Positions 12,401-21,421 of a stretch of 64,000 bases of DNA are shown here, in pieces. The stretch lies in contig NC_088300.1 in NCBI RefSeq assembly GCF_032854445.1, positions 53,048,984 to 53,112,983 on the forward strand. Reading direction: 5' to 3'. The stretch is from Liolophura sinensis (lineage: Eukaryota; Mollusca; Polyplacophora; Chitonida; Chitonidae). The notes beneath the pieces are model-generated. The model made no database searches and had not been told where the DNA came from. It saw only the letters and a program-made list of their open reading frames with translations. How positions within the stretch are numbered: position 1 is the stretch's first letter; the number at the start of each line of letters is the position of its first letter. The position numbers and the translations under genes were made by a program.

Positions 12401-15400
12401 TCCCCTCGATACTTGGTACAGACGCTCTGGTCTTCATCAGAAGCGTTTTGTGTACAAGCTGATCCGCTTGGGTCTAGTATATACATGTAGTTGATTGGTA
12501 TATTGCCCCATGTAATATGTCAAGTTTCTTATAAAAGATCTAAGATGTACGTTAGTATTTATATCTGTGCGTGCATATATGTATACACGTTTCTAGGCAC
12601 GTATGACTTCGTGTGTACTTGAAATAGAGGTTCAACCGCAGTACTGTCTTAGTCACTTTTGCCGGAAACAAGAAATACAAACAAACCTATAATGGCAAAA
12701 TGCTTAATATATCTACCTTTTCTGCTGCCAGTTTTGAAGTAGGTTCGTCAATCCAGTGTTTCCGGACTAAATGGTTTTTGAAGGCATCTTTAATATATTT
12801 CACAATGGTGTGTACCTGTGATCAACAAAGAACACATTAATGCTTTTATATGACTTAGTTTCAGCCTGAAAAATGGATCCCTCTTAACGACTAAATGATG
12901 CATGTTGGATATAAGAAGAAAAGGGTAAAGACCATGGAATTAATGTCATTACACATAACGGTTTCGGTATTTACTGTTATAAATGCTTACCTCTGCAACA
13001 TAACTTTCATGGAAAGTACTGTTCACATATATGGCCCCTGTGGCGAAATCAAAAGCCTTGTTTGTGTAGAAAATACATCTCTTCCAATTACCTACATTAT
13101 CTGCAAAGAACAAACAAACAGAAAATTTGATGCGCTGTTCGAAAAATCTTTCAATAATGTTACAGAAAAATATTCAAAAAGTATGATGACGTAGCAGTAA
13201 AATGCTATAGGAGTGGAGACTTTTGAAGAGCATACTGAGTGTATACAGCTAGGTCACGCGTCATGAGTCTGTCAAAATATCTACACCCAAAGGCATACCT
13301 GTTCGATAGGGCTGAAATATTTCTGATCCTACATATTTTTCAATCGTCGACACCAATGTCCACACCATATAGTTCCTGAGAATTCTGCAAGACAAAACAA
13401 TTACAGAAGACTTAATAAATTCCCGACCCAGCTGTTAAACAGGCTTCGTGAACTATGAATATATAATACTACACCATTTAGCGAGTAAGGATATTAGTTA
13501 GGACATATTTTATCAAAATTATTGAAAACGTGAACTCTTGAAAGGCAAAGTTCTGCGTGTAAACTAAGATAGCCGACAGCTTAAGATGTTACACAATGTA
13601 ATGATTGTTTGCAAGTTTTAAAATAAATCTTTGATTACAAGATTTTTAACATTTACATGGAAAAACATCCCATAAAAGTGTTGATTTGACATATTAAAAA
13701 CGTTAGATTACAACAGTTTGAAAACAGTTGATAAAGCGTACAGTTGTTAACCTTTTAGAAAATGTGTCTGACAATACAAACGCTTTTCCTCCTTTACCAC
13801 TACCTAAATGTTGGATTTAACATTACTGAAATTATATGCGTATATAATTTCAGTTTTAAGAGTCTGTTATTAACCGTACCATTGTTATACAGTTGCATAT
13901 GGAACGTAACCACTTACTCTCTTTTAGTGTCATTGGATGAGTAGTTGCCTATAATATTTGCCAGCTCTTGCATATAGTTGGGAGCGTACACGACAACCTT
14001 GTTAGAGTCTGTAAATGGACTGGTTTTGCTGCCTTCAATTATGCTGTTAAAATAATTTGTCCACTGCACCTGTAAAATAACAATATTTAACCATATAAAA
14101 CTGAACGCATCGCCAATGAATTAAATACATCACTTTTCAGCACTGAAACAACATGACTTGGGGAGACAGAAAACTTCAGAATCGTTCGAGTTAACAACAA
14201 GGTGTTCAGCCACTCATCATACCTGTATTCAGTGAAGATGTTGAAGCAAGCGAATGGGAAAATCAGGCTCTTTACACGCAGTGAATATTTTCTTCCAACA
14301 GATAAGTAATATTTTACAACCATCTATGTTTACTCCCTGTATGCAGATTTAGCTAGGCCTGAAACCATCAGTTCGAATCTCGCAGACGGTACTTAAATCG
14401 GCCTTAAATCAAATTCGTTCAGTATCCGAAAATTTAGTGAATTAAAACTTTGAGTATGGCATTAATTTTAAGAATATAAACACAATGGGATTTGTTTACG
14501 GTTTAGAAGGGAACTTTTGATGAAATTGAGATTTTCCACTCATTGACAACACTTACCACACCGGCCTTTTTCTGAAGATCTGTTATGGACAGTTTATGGA
14601 ACATCTTCATTCGGTCCCGCGTTTTCTTAAATGGTGGTAAAATCTGCCGAATATACCAACAAGAATGATGACGATAAGGAGAGATTCGAAATATGAGAAC
14701 GATTTTATCGGCTTCTGTGGACAATGTTCGGCAGAGAAGAGATTATATTTCTTATAAATTTTCATTTAGCTATTACTGAAGCATTCATGAAATTTTTAAT
14801 AAGTAATAACTTTGATAGACCTCCGCTTTTTCATGCACCACCTCTGTATTACTACATGTATGTTAGAATCCGTTGGTTCATATCATTTATGATTACCTTA
14901 AAAAAGACTAACAAAATTTCATGAACAGCTTCGTGAAACATCTGGTACAAATTTGTGGAGATATTATGCCCGCAGTTTTATAGTGAATGATCGCATGCAA
15001 TGAGCCCTCATCCCGTATCCCACCTGCAAACCAACCCTCCACGCCTCTCTTCGCTCCGCCTCTTATAAACCAAGCGCTAGTTATTATAACTAGACAGACC
15101 TACCTGGGTGAGGGACTTTTCAAACTGTACAATATCTTCAGCTTTCTTCCTCAGGCTGGCCTCGTCTCCCCCTAACGTTCTTCCCACACGTACGATATAG
15201 TCTGTATATTCGTTAACTTGCTGGAATACAAATATCAGCTGTACTCCCCACCAATAACAGGGGAACAAAAATGACTGGCTTCCTGTATAACAAATTTCTG
15301 TTTTGTAAGACACGAGTTTCTTGGTGTATTTCCTCCTTAAGAAATGCCTTTACACTTCAACGTTCGCAATTTGCCAGAAGAAAGTATTCGGTGGCGTAAA

Positions 15401-18400
15401 ACATTTCTTTTTCTTAGCCTCGACTTTTTTTTTATTTACAGCCGTTAAAGCTTTAGCTGAGAATGTTGACAAGAAGAAACTCTGCTGTTAGGAATTCCTC
15501 CAAGAAAAAAAATGAACCTCCAACTTACTTTTTGTGCGTCTGTATCATTGACAAAAGTTGTGAAGTAACTTGGGTTCGTTCCCATCATACCCGGGTCAAT
15601 CTGCAAGGTAAATGTGACCATAAAACTATGGTAAATTTTTATAGGAACCTAAGGTAAATTTTGACATAACAAGAACATCGCTCAACGTGAAAGTTTAAAA
15701 CAGGTCTATTCACATGTAAATTATTCCAACTTTTGTCTGAATAATTGTAAGTTTACCCAATGTAGCCGAGACATTTTAATAACGTTACAGAATAATAACT
15801 TACAGAATAACCTTTGAGTGCGTATAAGTCCAGCTTAAGGTATCGTTAAAAAAAGTAATGCAAAAGACAATACATGTGTAAATACCTTTGTTCATTCTAA
15901 CATAGGATGTCAGAGTCAACATGAACATCTTTTAAGGTCATGTATTGTAGTGTAGTTATGTACATGTACAATATAGGCGGGAACTATGGTAATCAACGTC
16001 CATGCTTCTCTAGCTTACTGATGTGAAGATAACATAACTAGCGTGCACACAGTCCTTAAAGGCTGAGTGAATTATTTCCAAGTAACCTGATCTTCACGGA
16101 TGTTTTTTTTTTTCCTTGCTAAGTGCTTTGGCGTACTGCTAAATGAGTGGTCGACGCCCTCTGACTTCTCTGACAGACAATCCGAATTAGCAGCCTGGGC
16201 TGGCATGACATTATAAATGAATGCGTCTGACATGCAGCCCATTGTGTTATCGCTGTAACGGCACACAAATGAATAAATGTTTGTTTTTGTCAGTCCAAAA
16301 TCGATGCAATCAAAATTAACAGTTTTAGAAATGGGATCTTTTCAAGGCATAACCGGATTTCCGCTGTTAGGTATGGTCTTGCTATTTTTACGCCAATGCA
16401 CCAACATTAGCGCCAGTCATGTGCCTAAGCACAATACTTAGTTCGAGTCCATTTCTGATTCAAATCTCCCGATTCAAGACTATAGATAATTTATAAGCCC
16501 CAGGGCCATGTATCATATTTTTAGAGTTAAACCTACTTTTCTTACCTCTTTAACTAATTTTGCCACCATGCAGAAAATTAGTAACGGCTGCTACATAGCC
16601 CAACGCAGCTGCCAGCATATTTTTAATCAATCTCCCTCAAAAAAACAAAATTCACGTCATTGTTTCCAGTATTCCACATTTTAAATAGTCTGCGGAAGAG
16701 CACAAGCTGTAAATCGCACCTATTAAGAAAACTTCAATCAGTTTATTAAAAATTAAATATTAAACGGCTTATTTATTATATATGGCATTTACCTTGAATA
16801 TGTTTTCTTCGGGTTCGTCTTCATCGATGTCCACAACAGCGGCAAACAGTGGATACACCCTCAGTTTGTGGATAGCCTGTAAGGCTGTTTGGAAGTTCCA
16901 GCTCTGGTCTTCGTTTGGTACTGTTCTCCCCTATCGTCCATCCGCCCACACTTTTAATCAGACTCTGATAAGAGGCCACAAAAGCCTCTGTTGTAATATT
17001 TATGGCATTAGAGCATGATTTGTAAAACTTCTTGGCTTTATTTTCGGCTGTATGTGGTAAGACATCTCTCTCTTCAACTGAAAAACATGAATAAAGCACT
17101 GTTGTGAAACGCAGCATTCATTTGCATTACTTTAATGTATTGATTTCAGACATATCCCAGTGTATACATAAAGCTAACAACAGTTAACCAAGAACAATGT
17201 GCCAGAGTATATATGACTACAATGTGGATGAAATGCTGGGAAAATCCCACATCTCGACTCCTGACGATACAAACTGTCATCAACGTTTACAAATCTTTTA
17301 CAGATTTAAAAAAATATTCAATGAAAGGTACGTTCCAGACAATATTTCTTTTCCAATTGTCCTATGTTGAAACTTCATTAGGTATCCAAACCTTAATTTA
17401 AAAAAAATCATCTACCTGAAATATTTCACAACTTTGTTTTATGTATTAGTCGATTTAAATTGTGTATGACTGATAAAGAAAGCATTTCAAACACAATGAT
17501 GACTACAGGCTTTCAGCTGTATAGTAATTCATAGATTATACTGTTCCTGCCTTAACCTTAATAGAGTAAATGTAAACCTTTTGGAGTTATTGTCTTGACA
17601 TTTTATTTCCTGATGCTAAGTACACAAAAAAGATTCAAATTATATGATTACACTATCTCAGAGCCGAGATATGGATTTTAATTACGCCTATCACAGTTTC
17701 TCAAAATCTCAAGGGTTCCTTTAAGTGATCGAAGCATCATCTGTTGTAAGTCCCAATGTGTCTTTTGTTCACTTTCGACTTGGTTTTTGAAGGTACACAC
17801 GAGCGGTCCTCCCTTGAGGATCAAAGTAAACCCCCAATTCCCCGACGCTATTACAGACGGAGGACTAGGCCATGTCGATCAGCGCCTTCCTGAACCTTAT
17901 GTGTAAACAGGGGTGTCATCAGGGGCAGTCTATTATACAGAGCTGGGGAAGAGATCTCTGTCGAAGATCAGGCCTGGGCAGCAATGGAAATACGAAATAG
18001 CTGGTGATGGGTGATGTACGCATAAGGGAAACGTCCAAGGAAATTTTACCGTTGTTAGAAATGCGTTACAAGGCGAATGCTCATTCTGATTTAATCTTCG
18101 CTATTTTTAAGAACGTACCCTTGTAAAATCTCAATGTTTGTCTTACGAATTTGGAAAAGTGTTTCCTACAATTGAGATCGTCTAGCCTTTGGTCGCAACA
18201 TGGTGACTGAGGAAACACGGTGGGGGGAAGGGGGTGGTGGTGGCGGGGGTGGGGGGGGGGCGTAGGGTGCGGACTGCTGCGTATGGCGTCACAGAGTCAT
18301 ACAGTAGAATCATATCGCATAACCAGTGTAACGATCTGGGAAATGGAAGTGTCATATTAATAAAGAAGATAAAATACAGCAGATTCGCAAACTGGTTTAA

Positions 18401-21400
18401 GACCGAAAAGAATTACAATGAACCATTGTTCAAATGCATTCTACTATGAGACATTAACAACAGAACTTTACTCACTGAGCACTCTCTCTAACTTATAGTA
18501 TGTCCTATCTGCCACCTCCTGAAATCTGTCCCAGCTCAGCTGACCCTTAGGTATGGGTGTTTCCGCCACCCAACCCCCACAGGCGTACTGGTAGAAGTCC
18601 CGACAGGGTGGTTCTGTCTCATTTAGGCTAGTCACGATGGCACTGGCAGCTTTTACACATTCCTGGTTTGAGCAATGGACTTCCACTGTAATACAAACAC
18701 ACTCCTTTCACTACCACGGTATACTAGAAATATTGCATCTACAGTATCTTTGTTTATGTAATATTTAAGTATTAACGTAGCCTATTGAAATGAAACATTT
18801 GAAACAACAACATCACGTTAATGTTCATGCCGAAATGTACATATCAGTACATTTGTTTACATAGTGGACAACGAACGTTACGTTAAAACATAAAAGAATC
18901 AAAAAATGACATAAATACCTATAAAATCTATTGTAGGTCATAAAAGATATTTCTCCGGAAATGAAATAGTATTAATAAATGACCAACAGTATTTTAAATG
19001 ACAAAAACGTTAACAGTATCCATCCATGCACAACAGTACAAACTTGTAAAATTTGTAAGAAGGAAAACTGACCTGGCCTTTTGGGGGCGCTGTTGGCTTT
19101 CCCTAACGCTATCCCCAGAGCAAGAATGATAATGAGAAATATGGCTAGCACCACGAACAACAGTTTCTCCAAGCCGGACAACTTCTCCACACATTTTGGC
19201 TTGAATTCAAAGTTGTCATAGTCCTCAATGAGATCGTCCGAGCTCTCGAAGGCTTCGTTCGGCCGTTTGTAGTTGGCCTCTGGCATCTGAAAAAACGATC
19301 ACATGTACACCAATAAGCAATGTACAGAAAGATTGTCAACGGCCTATGGCGAACTATTCATCTACAGCGATCTTTGTAATGAGGTTCGATACTCAAATCT
19401 AGTTCTAGCTGCAGTTCGGCTGCAGCTTCAAGTCAGCATATTTGTCAAGGAACATGACGAAACGGTGAGACTTTATAGCCAAGGATTTAACCCTTTTTCT
19501 CTTGACCTCTTAATAGCGCATTTTTAGGTCAGCACACTTGTGTGCACAGTACTGTATTGTACACGCAACGCGCGGCGCTCAGTAATACATGCATGAAACA
19601 AATATGTACGCTTACCTTTTTCTGACATTATAACTCTCAGGGTCAAAGCCCTATACGGCCGCACTTAGCATAAGTATTTAGTCAAAGTGTTCCCGAGAGC
19701 AAATTGATAGCTAATGACTCTCATAATGTGACTGGTTAACTGTATAAGCACTTAGACCTTCACCAGCAGTGTGAGAATACGGCTATTCCACAGGGAACGT
19801 AAGTTTGATGGGGTGACTTGTAGTGGTTTGGGAGGGTTGGGAAATAATGGTTTGCTGCATACATTTATACATATAATTACCTGTGTTGAAATGCATTCAT
19901 CATTGAACAAACGGTGGATCAACACACTCTCGTCATAAACCTGTTGATGCTTCCATCATATCGACCAACGTGTATAAACCGAATAAAAGACTTAACTGGG
20001 TTATATATAGTGTAACAAGCGCACACGTGTGGGTTGCTCATGCTGTGTACACATTCCGAAAGTAGACGATGGACAGAAGAATGCTACGGCAGTGGCCTAA
20101 TTATTCTCTAATGACAACCACATGTGATGATAAACTCCCGATTTAACTAAGATCCACAGTCACACTGAGACCGGGGATAGAAAATCAGATGGACAAAAGG
20201 GAACTGGCTCAATTCCTGGTTGATGAACGACACTCATTATATACCAGTGGGGAGAGGCAGGTGGCCTTAATGCAGACTGGGATGCATGGGGAGTGTACCG
20301 CTTTATTAGTCCGTTTACAACTGCATTAGAAACACTCAAACACACTTACAATACCTGCATATAACAGATGAATAAAGAAACATGTTGCGAATATCGAATT
20401 CACGACATACACCTTCACAATTCCCTCAAACATTTCGCGTATGAAAGAGCAAATTTCATCCCCATTTAGGCACAACTTGATTCTGAAGACAAAACTATAC
20501 ATTGGTTGGGTTTGCTGATTTCAAGTACAATTTTATCAGTTTACACAGATTAATGCCCTCAGAACAATATACACCTTGCAAACATGCAAAAAGGTTGAAG
20601 AATTACAGAAATATGCAGAATGGAAACCTTTCCACAATCGCCAGTCTATACATATATATCTTTACGGTAACCAGACGGACGCATTCCGACTTCTCACCGA
20701 TTTTAAGTACGTCTCCAGTATATATGTATAGGTTAAAAAAATTGGATTTTAACAGAGTGTTAATCTCTGGTAATTTAAAGTAAAAATCGAAATGAAATTT
20801 TTGTTCACGAATAGCGGTTGAGCTGTGTAAAATGGCTATGAAATACGTGCTTACAATGGTGCAGACAAATTCAAAAATCCCTTGACCTGATTTGGAAACA
20901 ACCGACATGCGCTACGGTAATGCATCTATTGCCAGATACACACGCGTTTTTTCTGTAGATCACGCTGCCGTCCACTGGCCGATGAAAACCAAACCTTTCT
21001 GGGTTTGTATCGATGAGTAAGATCAATATTAGGGCTGGTCATCCCTGCCGCAGCTTCCGCCCCTAACCCAGGGTTGGTCACTCCACCGGCCGAACTCATC
21101 CGTAAATCAGCGACAAAACTACCCTCGATCCAATTAACACTTGAGATAGGCTTAACACAAGGCGCACTGAATGAGGTAAAGTTTAAGGAGAGAATATACG
21201 TGTAACCGAGATGGCCTACAGTTGTACTGAGCAGTGTGTCGAAGCCGGCCTGTCCGTCAAGACACGGACGTGTTAGGCAGACCCGAACGGGTTAGTACCA
21301 GGCGTCAGTGTTATGACAAAGATGTTAAGTCGATAACAACTACGTGTCTTACCATTTCATTGTCATAGGTATACACCGTCGGAGAGCTCAACGTGTTCAG

Positions 21401-21421
21401 CAAAAACGTCGACTGCGCCAT
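3323..21421 (-). CDS. M13 zinc metallopeptidase (neprilysin/ECE-like), 20 exons, full gene span
   Basis: The gene encodes a type II membrane zinc endopeptidase of family M13, which cleaves small peptides at the cell surface. Coding exons in transcript order: 21353-21421, 19073-19286, 18476-18685, 16793-17077, 15529-15600, 15104-15220, 14557-14643, 13918-14069, 13299-13384, 12991-13100, 12717-12815, 11981-12058, 11681-11784, 6888-6998, 5800-5867, 5372-5496, 4582-4647, 4151-4246, 3856-3932, 3323-3422. All 19 introns are GT-AG and phases join throughout. The product is about 774 residues, close to NEP (750) and ECE-1 (770). Visible parts: tail 1-64, membrane segment about 65-85, DFYQYACGGW near the start of the ectodomain, GGW at 209-211, NTFY 570-573, HEITH 611-615, ENIAD 671-675, DSHSPNPAR 734-742, final CRVW. 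Several N-glycosylation sequons are present. Odd: one extra base at 16928-16931 breaks the frame in exon 4. NEP versus ECE subtype is not decided. Confidence 0.95.
3856..3932 (-). CDS. M13 peptidase exon 19
   Basis: Residues 717-741. MYCGKYT then TGDSHSPNPAR: the cysteine and the D-x-H-x-P-x-x-x-R motif (H736, R742) that stabilises the transition state and contacts the substrate carbonyl in M13 enzymes. Acceptor CATTTCAG, donor AAG|GTAATT. Confidence 0.96.
4151..4246 (-). CDS. M13 peptidase exon 18
   Basis: Residues 685-716. GYRLWRNHNEEQFVLPG followed by NLTHDQLFFLSFAQ matches the conserved 'LPgl..t..QlFFlsfAq' block. Acceptor TTTTTCAG, donor CAG|GTAAGC; 32 codons. Confidence 0.97.
4582..4647 (-). 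CDS. M13 peptidase exon 17 (ENIAD, third zinc ligand)
   Basis: Residues 663-684. VDGNKTLEENIADNGGLNAA supplies the third zinc ligand, E671, and D675 (plus strand 4609-4623). The usual TLGENIAD reads TLEENIAD. This exon has only 22 codons. Acceptor CTTACAG, donor ATG|GTATGA. Confidence 0.95.
5372..5496 (-). CDS. M13 peptidase exon 16
   Basis: Residues 621-662. GRQFDKIGKLDSWWGNLTT then ECMVKQYQEFTYDNRQ matches the conserved 'Gr.fD..G.l..WW' and 'C...qY..f' segments that follow HExxH. Sequon NLT. Acceptor TTTTTGTAG, donor CAG|GTAAGC. Confidence 0.97.
5800..5867 (-). CDS. M13 peptidase exon 15 (HEITH zinc site)
   Basis: Residues 598-620. ALNFGALGSIIGHEITHAFD contains the HExxH zinc-binding and catalytic motif at plus-strand 5816-5830: H611 and H615 as ligands, E612 as general base. 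Acceptor GTTCCAG, donor TTAG|GTAAGT. Confidence 0.98.
6888..6998 (-). CDS. M13 peptidase exon 14 (substrate-binding NxFY motif)
   Basis: Residues 561-597. WISAPVNVNTFYSPERNDLF then FPAAVFQPPFFS matches the start of the peptidase domain. The family motif NA(F/Y)Y, which holds the substrate backbone, reads NTFY here (codons at 6962-6973). Acceptor TTTCAG, donor CA|GTAAGT. Confidence 0.97.
7431..7665 (-). mobile_element. tRNA-derived SINE with 11-bp target-site duplication
   Basis: Read on the minus strand, the element starts GCTCAGCTGGTTAGCAC (tRNA box A type), has a box B-like GTGAGTTCAAGTCC, a central conserved body (GGTTTCCTCCCACCATAATG; GAGTACGGCGTAAAACACC) and ends in an ATAAATAAA tail. 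It is flanked by perfect copies of TGTGATTTATC at 7420-7430 and 7666-7676, which marks retrotransposition. It resembles widespread molluscan SINE families (possibly MetaSINE type); the exact family name is not certain. It lies in intron 13 of the peptidase gene. Confidence 0.88.
9079..9170 (+). repeat. Dispersed repeat, copy A
   Basis: Shares TTAGAATAAA..CCCTAACTGAGGTAAACT and then CAGATTTCACCGGT with the reverse complement of 44690-44777. Its core contains a short inverted repeat (TTAG...CTAA). Family unknown; a MITE-like element or an end of a larger repeat is possible. Confidence 0.6.
9427..9571 (-). mobile_element. Truncated SINE copy
   Basis: Shares the tail (TTTATTTATTTATTTGACTG on the plus strand) and the TTTTACGCCGTACTCAAGAA body with the 7.4 kb SINE, then loses similarity near CTGGCAGGATC, so the tRNA-like head is missing. 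This is a 5'-truncated copy in intron 13. No target-site duplication was seen. Confidence 0.85.
11681..11784 (-). CDS. M13 peptidase exon 13
   Basis: Residues 527-560. QSDWFDSVLKWQRFDVIKMA followed by the KRLKQKPDRE segment leads straight into the catalytic domain, as in other M13 enzymes. Acceptor TTTCAG, donor AG|GTAAGT, phase 2. The following intron is the longest in the gene (4.7 kb). Confidence 0.9.
11981..12058 (-). CDS. M13 peptidase exon 12
   Basis: Residues 501-526. IDAIIDKISY then NSTFLDGYYNE corresponds to the 'l....iGyPd.......l...Y' region, diverged from GYPD. The sequon NST is present. Acceptor TTTTCAG, donor GAG|GTGAGC. Confidence 0.9.
12717..12815 (-). CDS. M13 peptidase exon 11
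   Basis: Residues 468-500. VHTIVKYIKDAFKNHL followed by HWIDEPTSKLAAEK matches the family's '...i..aF...l....WmD..T...A..K' motif. Acceptor ATCACAG, donor AAG|GTAGAT; 33 codons. Confidence 0.96.
12991..13100 (-). CDS. M13 peptidase exon 10
   Basis: Residues 431-467. VGNWKRCIFYTNKAFDFATG and then GAIYVNSTFHESYVAE match the 'W..C...' cysteine region and the 'lG..yv...F' segment. Acceptor TTTGCAG, donor GAG|GTAAGC, phase 0 at the end. Confidence 0.95.
13299..13384 (-). CDS. M13 peptidase exon 9
   Basis: Residues 402-430. ILRNYMVWTLVSTIEKYVG matches the strongly conserved 'l.nY..W..v' helix. Acceptor GTCTTGCAG, donor ACAG|GTATGC, ending in phase 1. Confidence 0.93.
13918..14069 (-). CDS. M13 peptidase exon 8
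   Basis: Residues 352-401 plus two bases. VQWTNYFNSII and KVVVYAPNYMQELANII match the M13 'W..yl' and 'v.v..p.Yl..l..ll' segments. The sequons NYS and NDT are visible. Acceptor TTTTACAG, donor GA|GTAAGT. Confidence 0.93.
14557..14643 (-). CDS. M13 peptidase exon 7
   Basis: Residues 323-351. TRDRMKMFHKLSITDLQKKA corresponds to the 'R....yhk.t...L' region of the family. Acceptor TTCGGCAG, donor GTG|GTAAGT; 29 codons, phase 0. Confidence 0.9.
15104..15220 (-). CDS. M13 peptidase exon 6
   Basis: Residues 284-322. VNEYTDYIVRVGRTLGG followed by AEDIVQFEKSLTQ matches the conserved helix around the 'iv.fE..La' segment of the M13 N-terminal domain. Acceptor ATTCCAG, donor CAG|GTAGGT; 39 codons, phase 0. 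Confidence 0.93.
15529..15600 (-). CDS. M13 peptidase exon 5
   Basis: Residues 260-283, beginning IDPGMMGTNPSYF and matching the short segment that follows the exon 4 domain in M13 proteins. A sequon (NDT) is present. Acceptor CTTGCAG, donor AAA|GTAAGT; 24 codons, phase 0 at both ends. Confidence 0.9.
16793..17077 (-). CDS. M13 peptidase exon 4, carrying a +1 frameshift
   Basis: Residues 165-259. The 5' part reads ENKAKKFYKSC and SLIKSVGGWTIG. After the G4 run (CCCC on the plus strand, 16928-16931) the family-like sequence continues in another frame as PNEDQSWNFQTALQ and VYPLFAAVVDIDEDEP. Removing one base makes the reading continuous and also makes the exon end in phase 0, matching the next exon. 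Either an assembly or sequencing indel, or a true lesion in this copy. Donor AAG|GTAAAT. Confidence 0.93.
18219..18261 (+). other. G-rich tract with G-quadruplex potential, intron 3
   Basis: Runs of G6, G5, GG, GG, GG, G5 and G10 within 43 bases on the plus strand. The peptidase transcript runs the other way and would carry the C-rich strand, so any quadruplex would form in the template DNA strand rather than the RNA. Confidence 0.7.
18476..18685 (-). CDS. M13 peptidase exon 3 (start of ectodomain)
   Basis: Residues 95-164. Contains the family signature at the beginning of the ectodomain: two cysteines (CSNQEC), the sequon in SLNETEPPC, then CRDFYQYACGGW and PIPKGQLSWDRF. These cysteines form conserved disulfides in M13 enzymes. 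Acceptor TTACAG, donor CTCA|GTGAGT. Confidence 0.97.
19073..19286 (-). CDS. M13 peptidase exon 2 (tail and transmembrane anchor)
   Basis: Residues 24-94. The acceptor TTTTTTCAG falls directly before an ATG. An acidic tail is followed by the hydrophobic run LLFVVLAIFLIIILALGIAL, the single membrane anchor, with no cleavable signal peptide. Donor CCAG|GTCAGT. The positively charged or polar side is N-terminal, as expected for a type II orientation. Confidence 0.93.
21353..21421 (-). CDS. M13 peptidase exon 1 (start codon, cytoplasmic tail)
   Basis: Encodes residues 1-23, beginning MAQSTFLLNTLSS. The ATG at 21419-21421 has a good Kozak context (A at -3, G at +4). The exon ends in phase 0 with ATG|GTAAGA. 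The phase matches exon 2, and the short hydrophilic tail fits a type II protein. It was chosen by splice logic, since no homology is visible in so short a piece. Exon 2 also begins with ATG, so translation could start there if another 5' exon is used. Confidence 0.75.

Noticed and set aside
12430-12470. Hairpin-prone GACGCTCTGGTCTTCATCAG motif, similar in style to 26140-26166
   Set aside because: It resembles motifs in several animal repeat types, but no boundaries or family could be assigned.
14361-14391. tRNA-like box B (CAGTTCGAATCTCGC)
   Set aside because: No cloverleaf or box A at the right spacing; probably a SINE scrap or chance.
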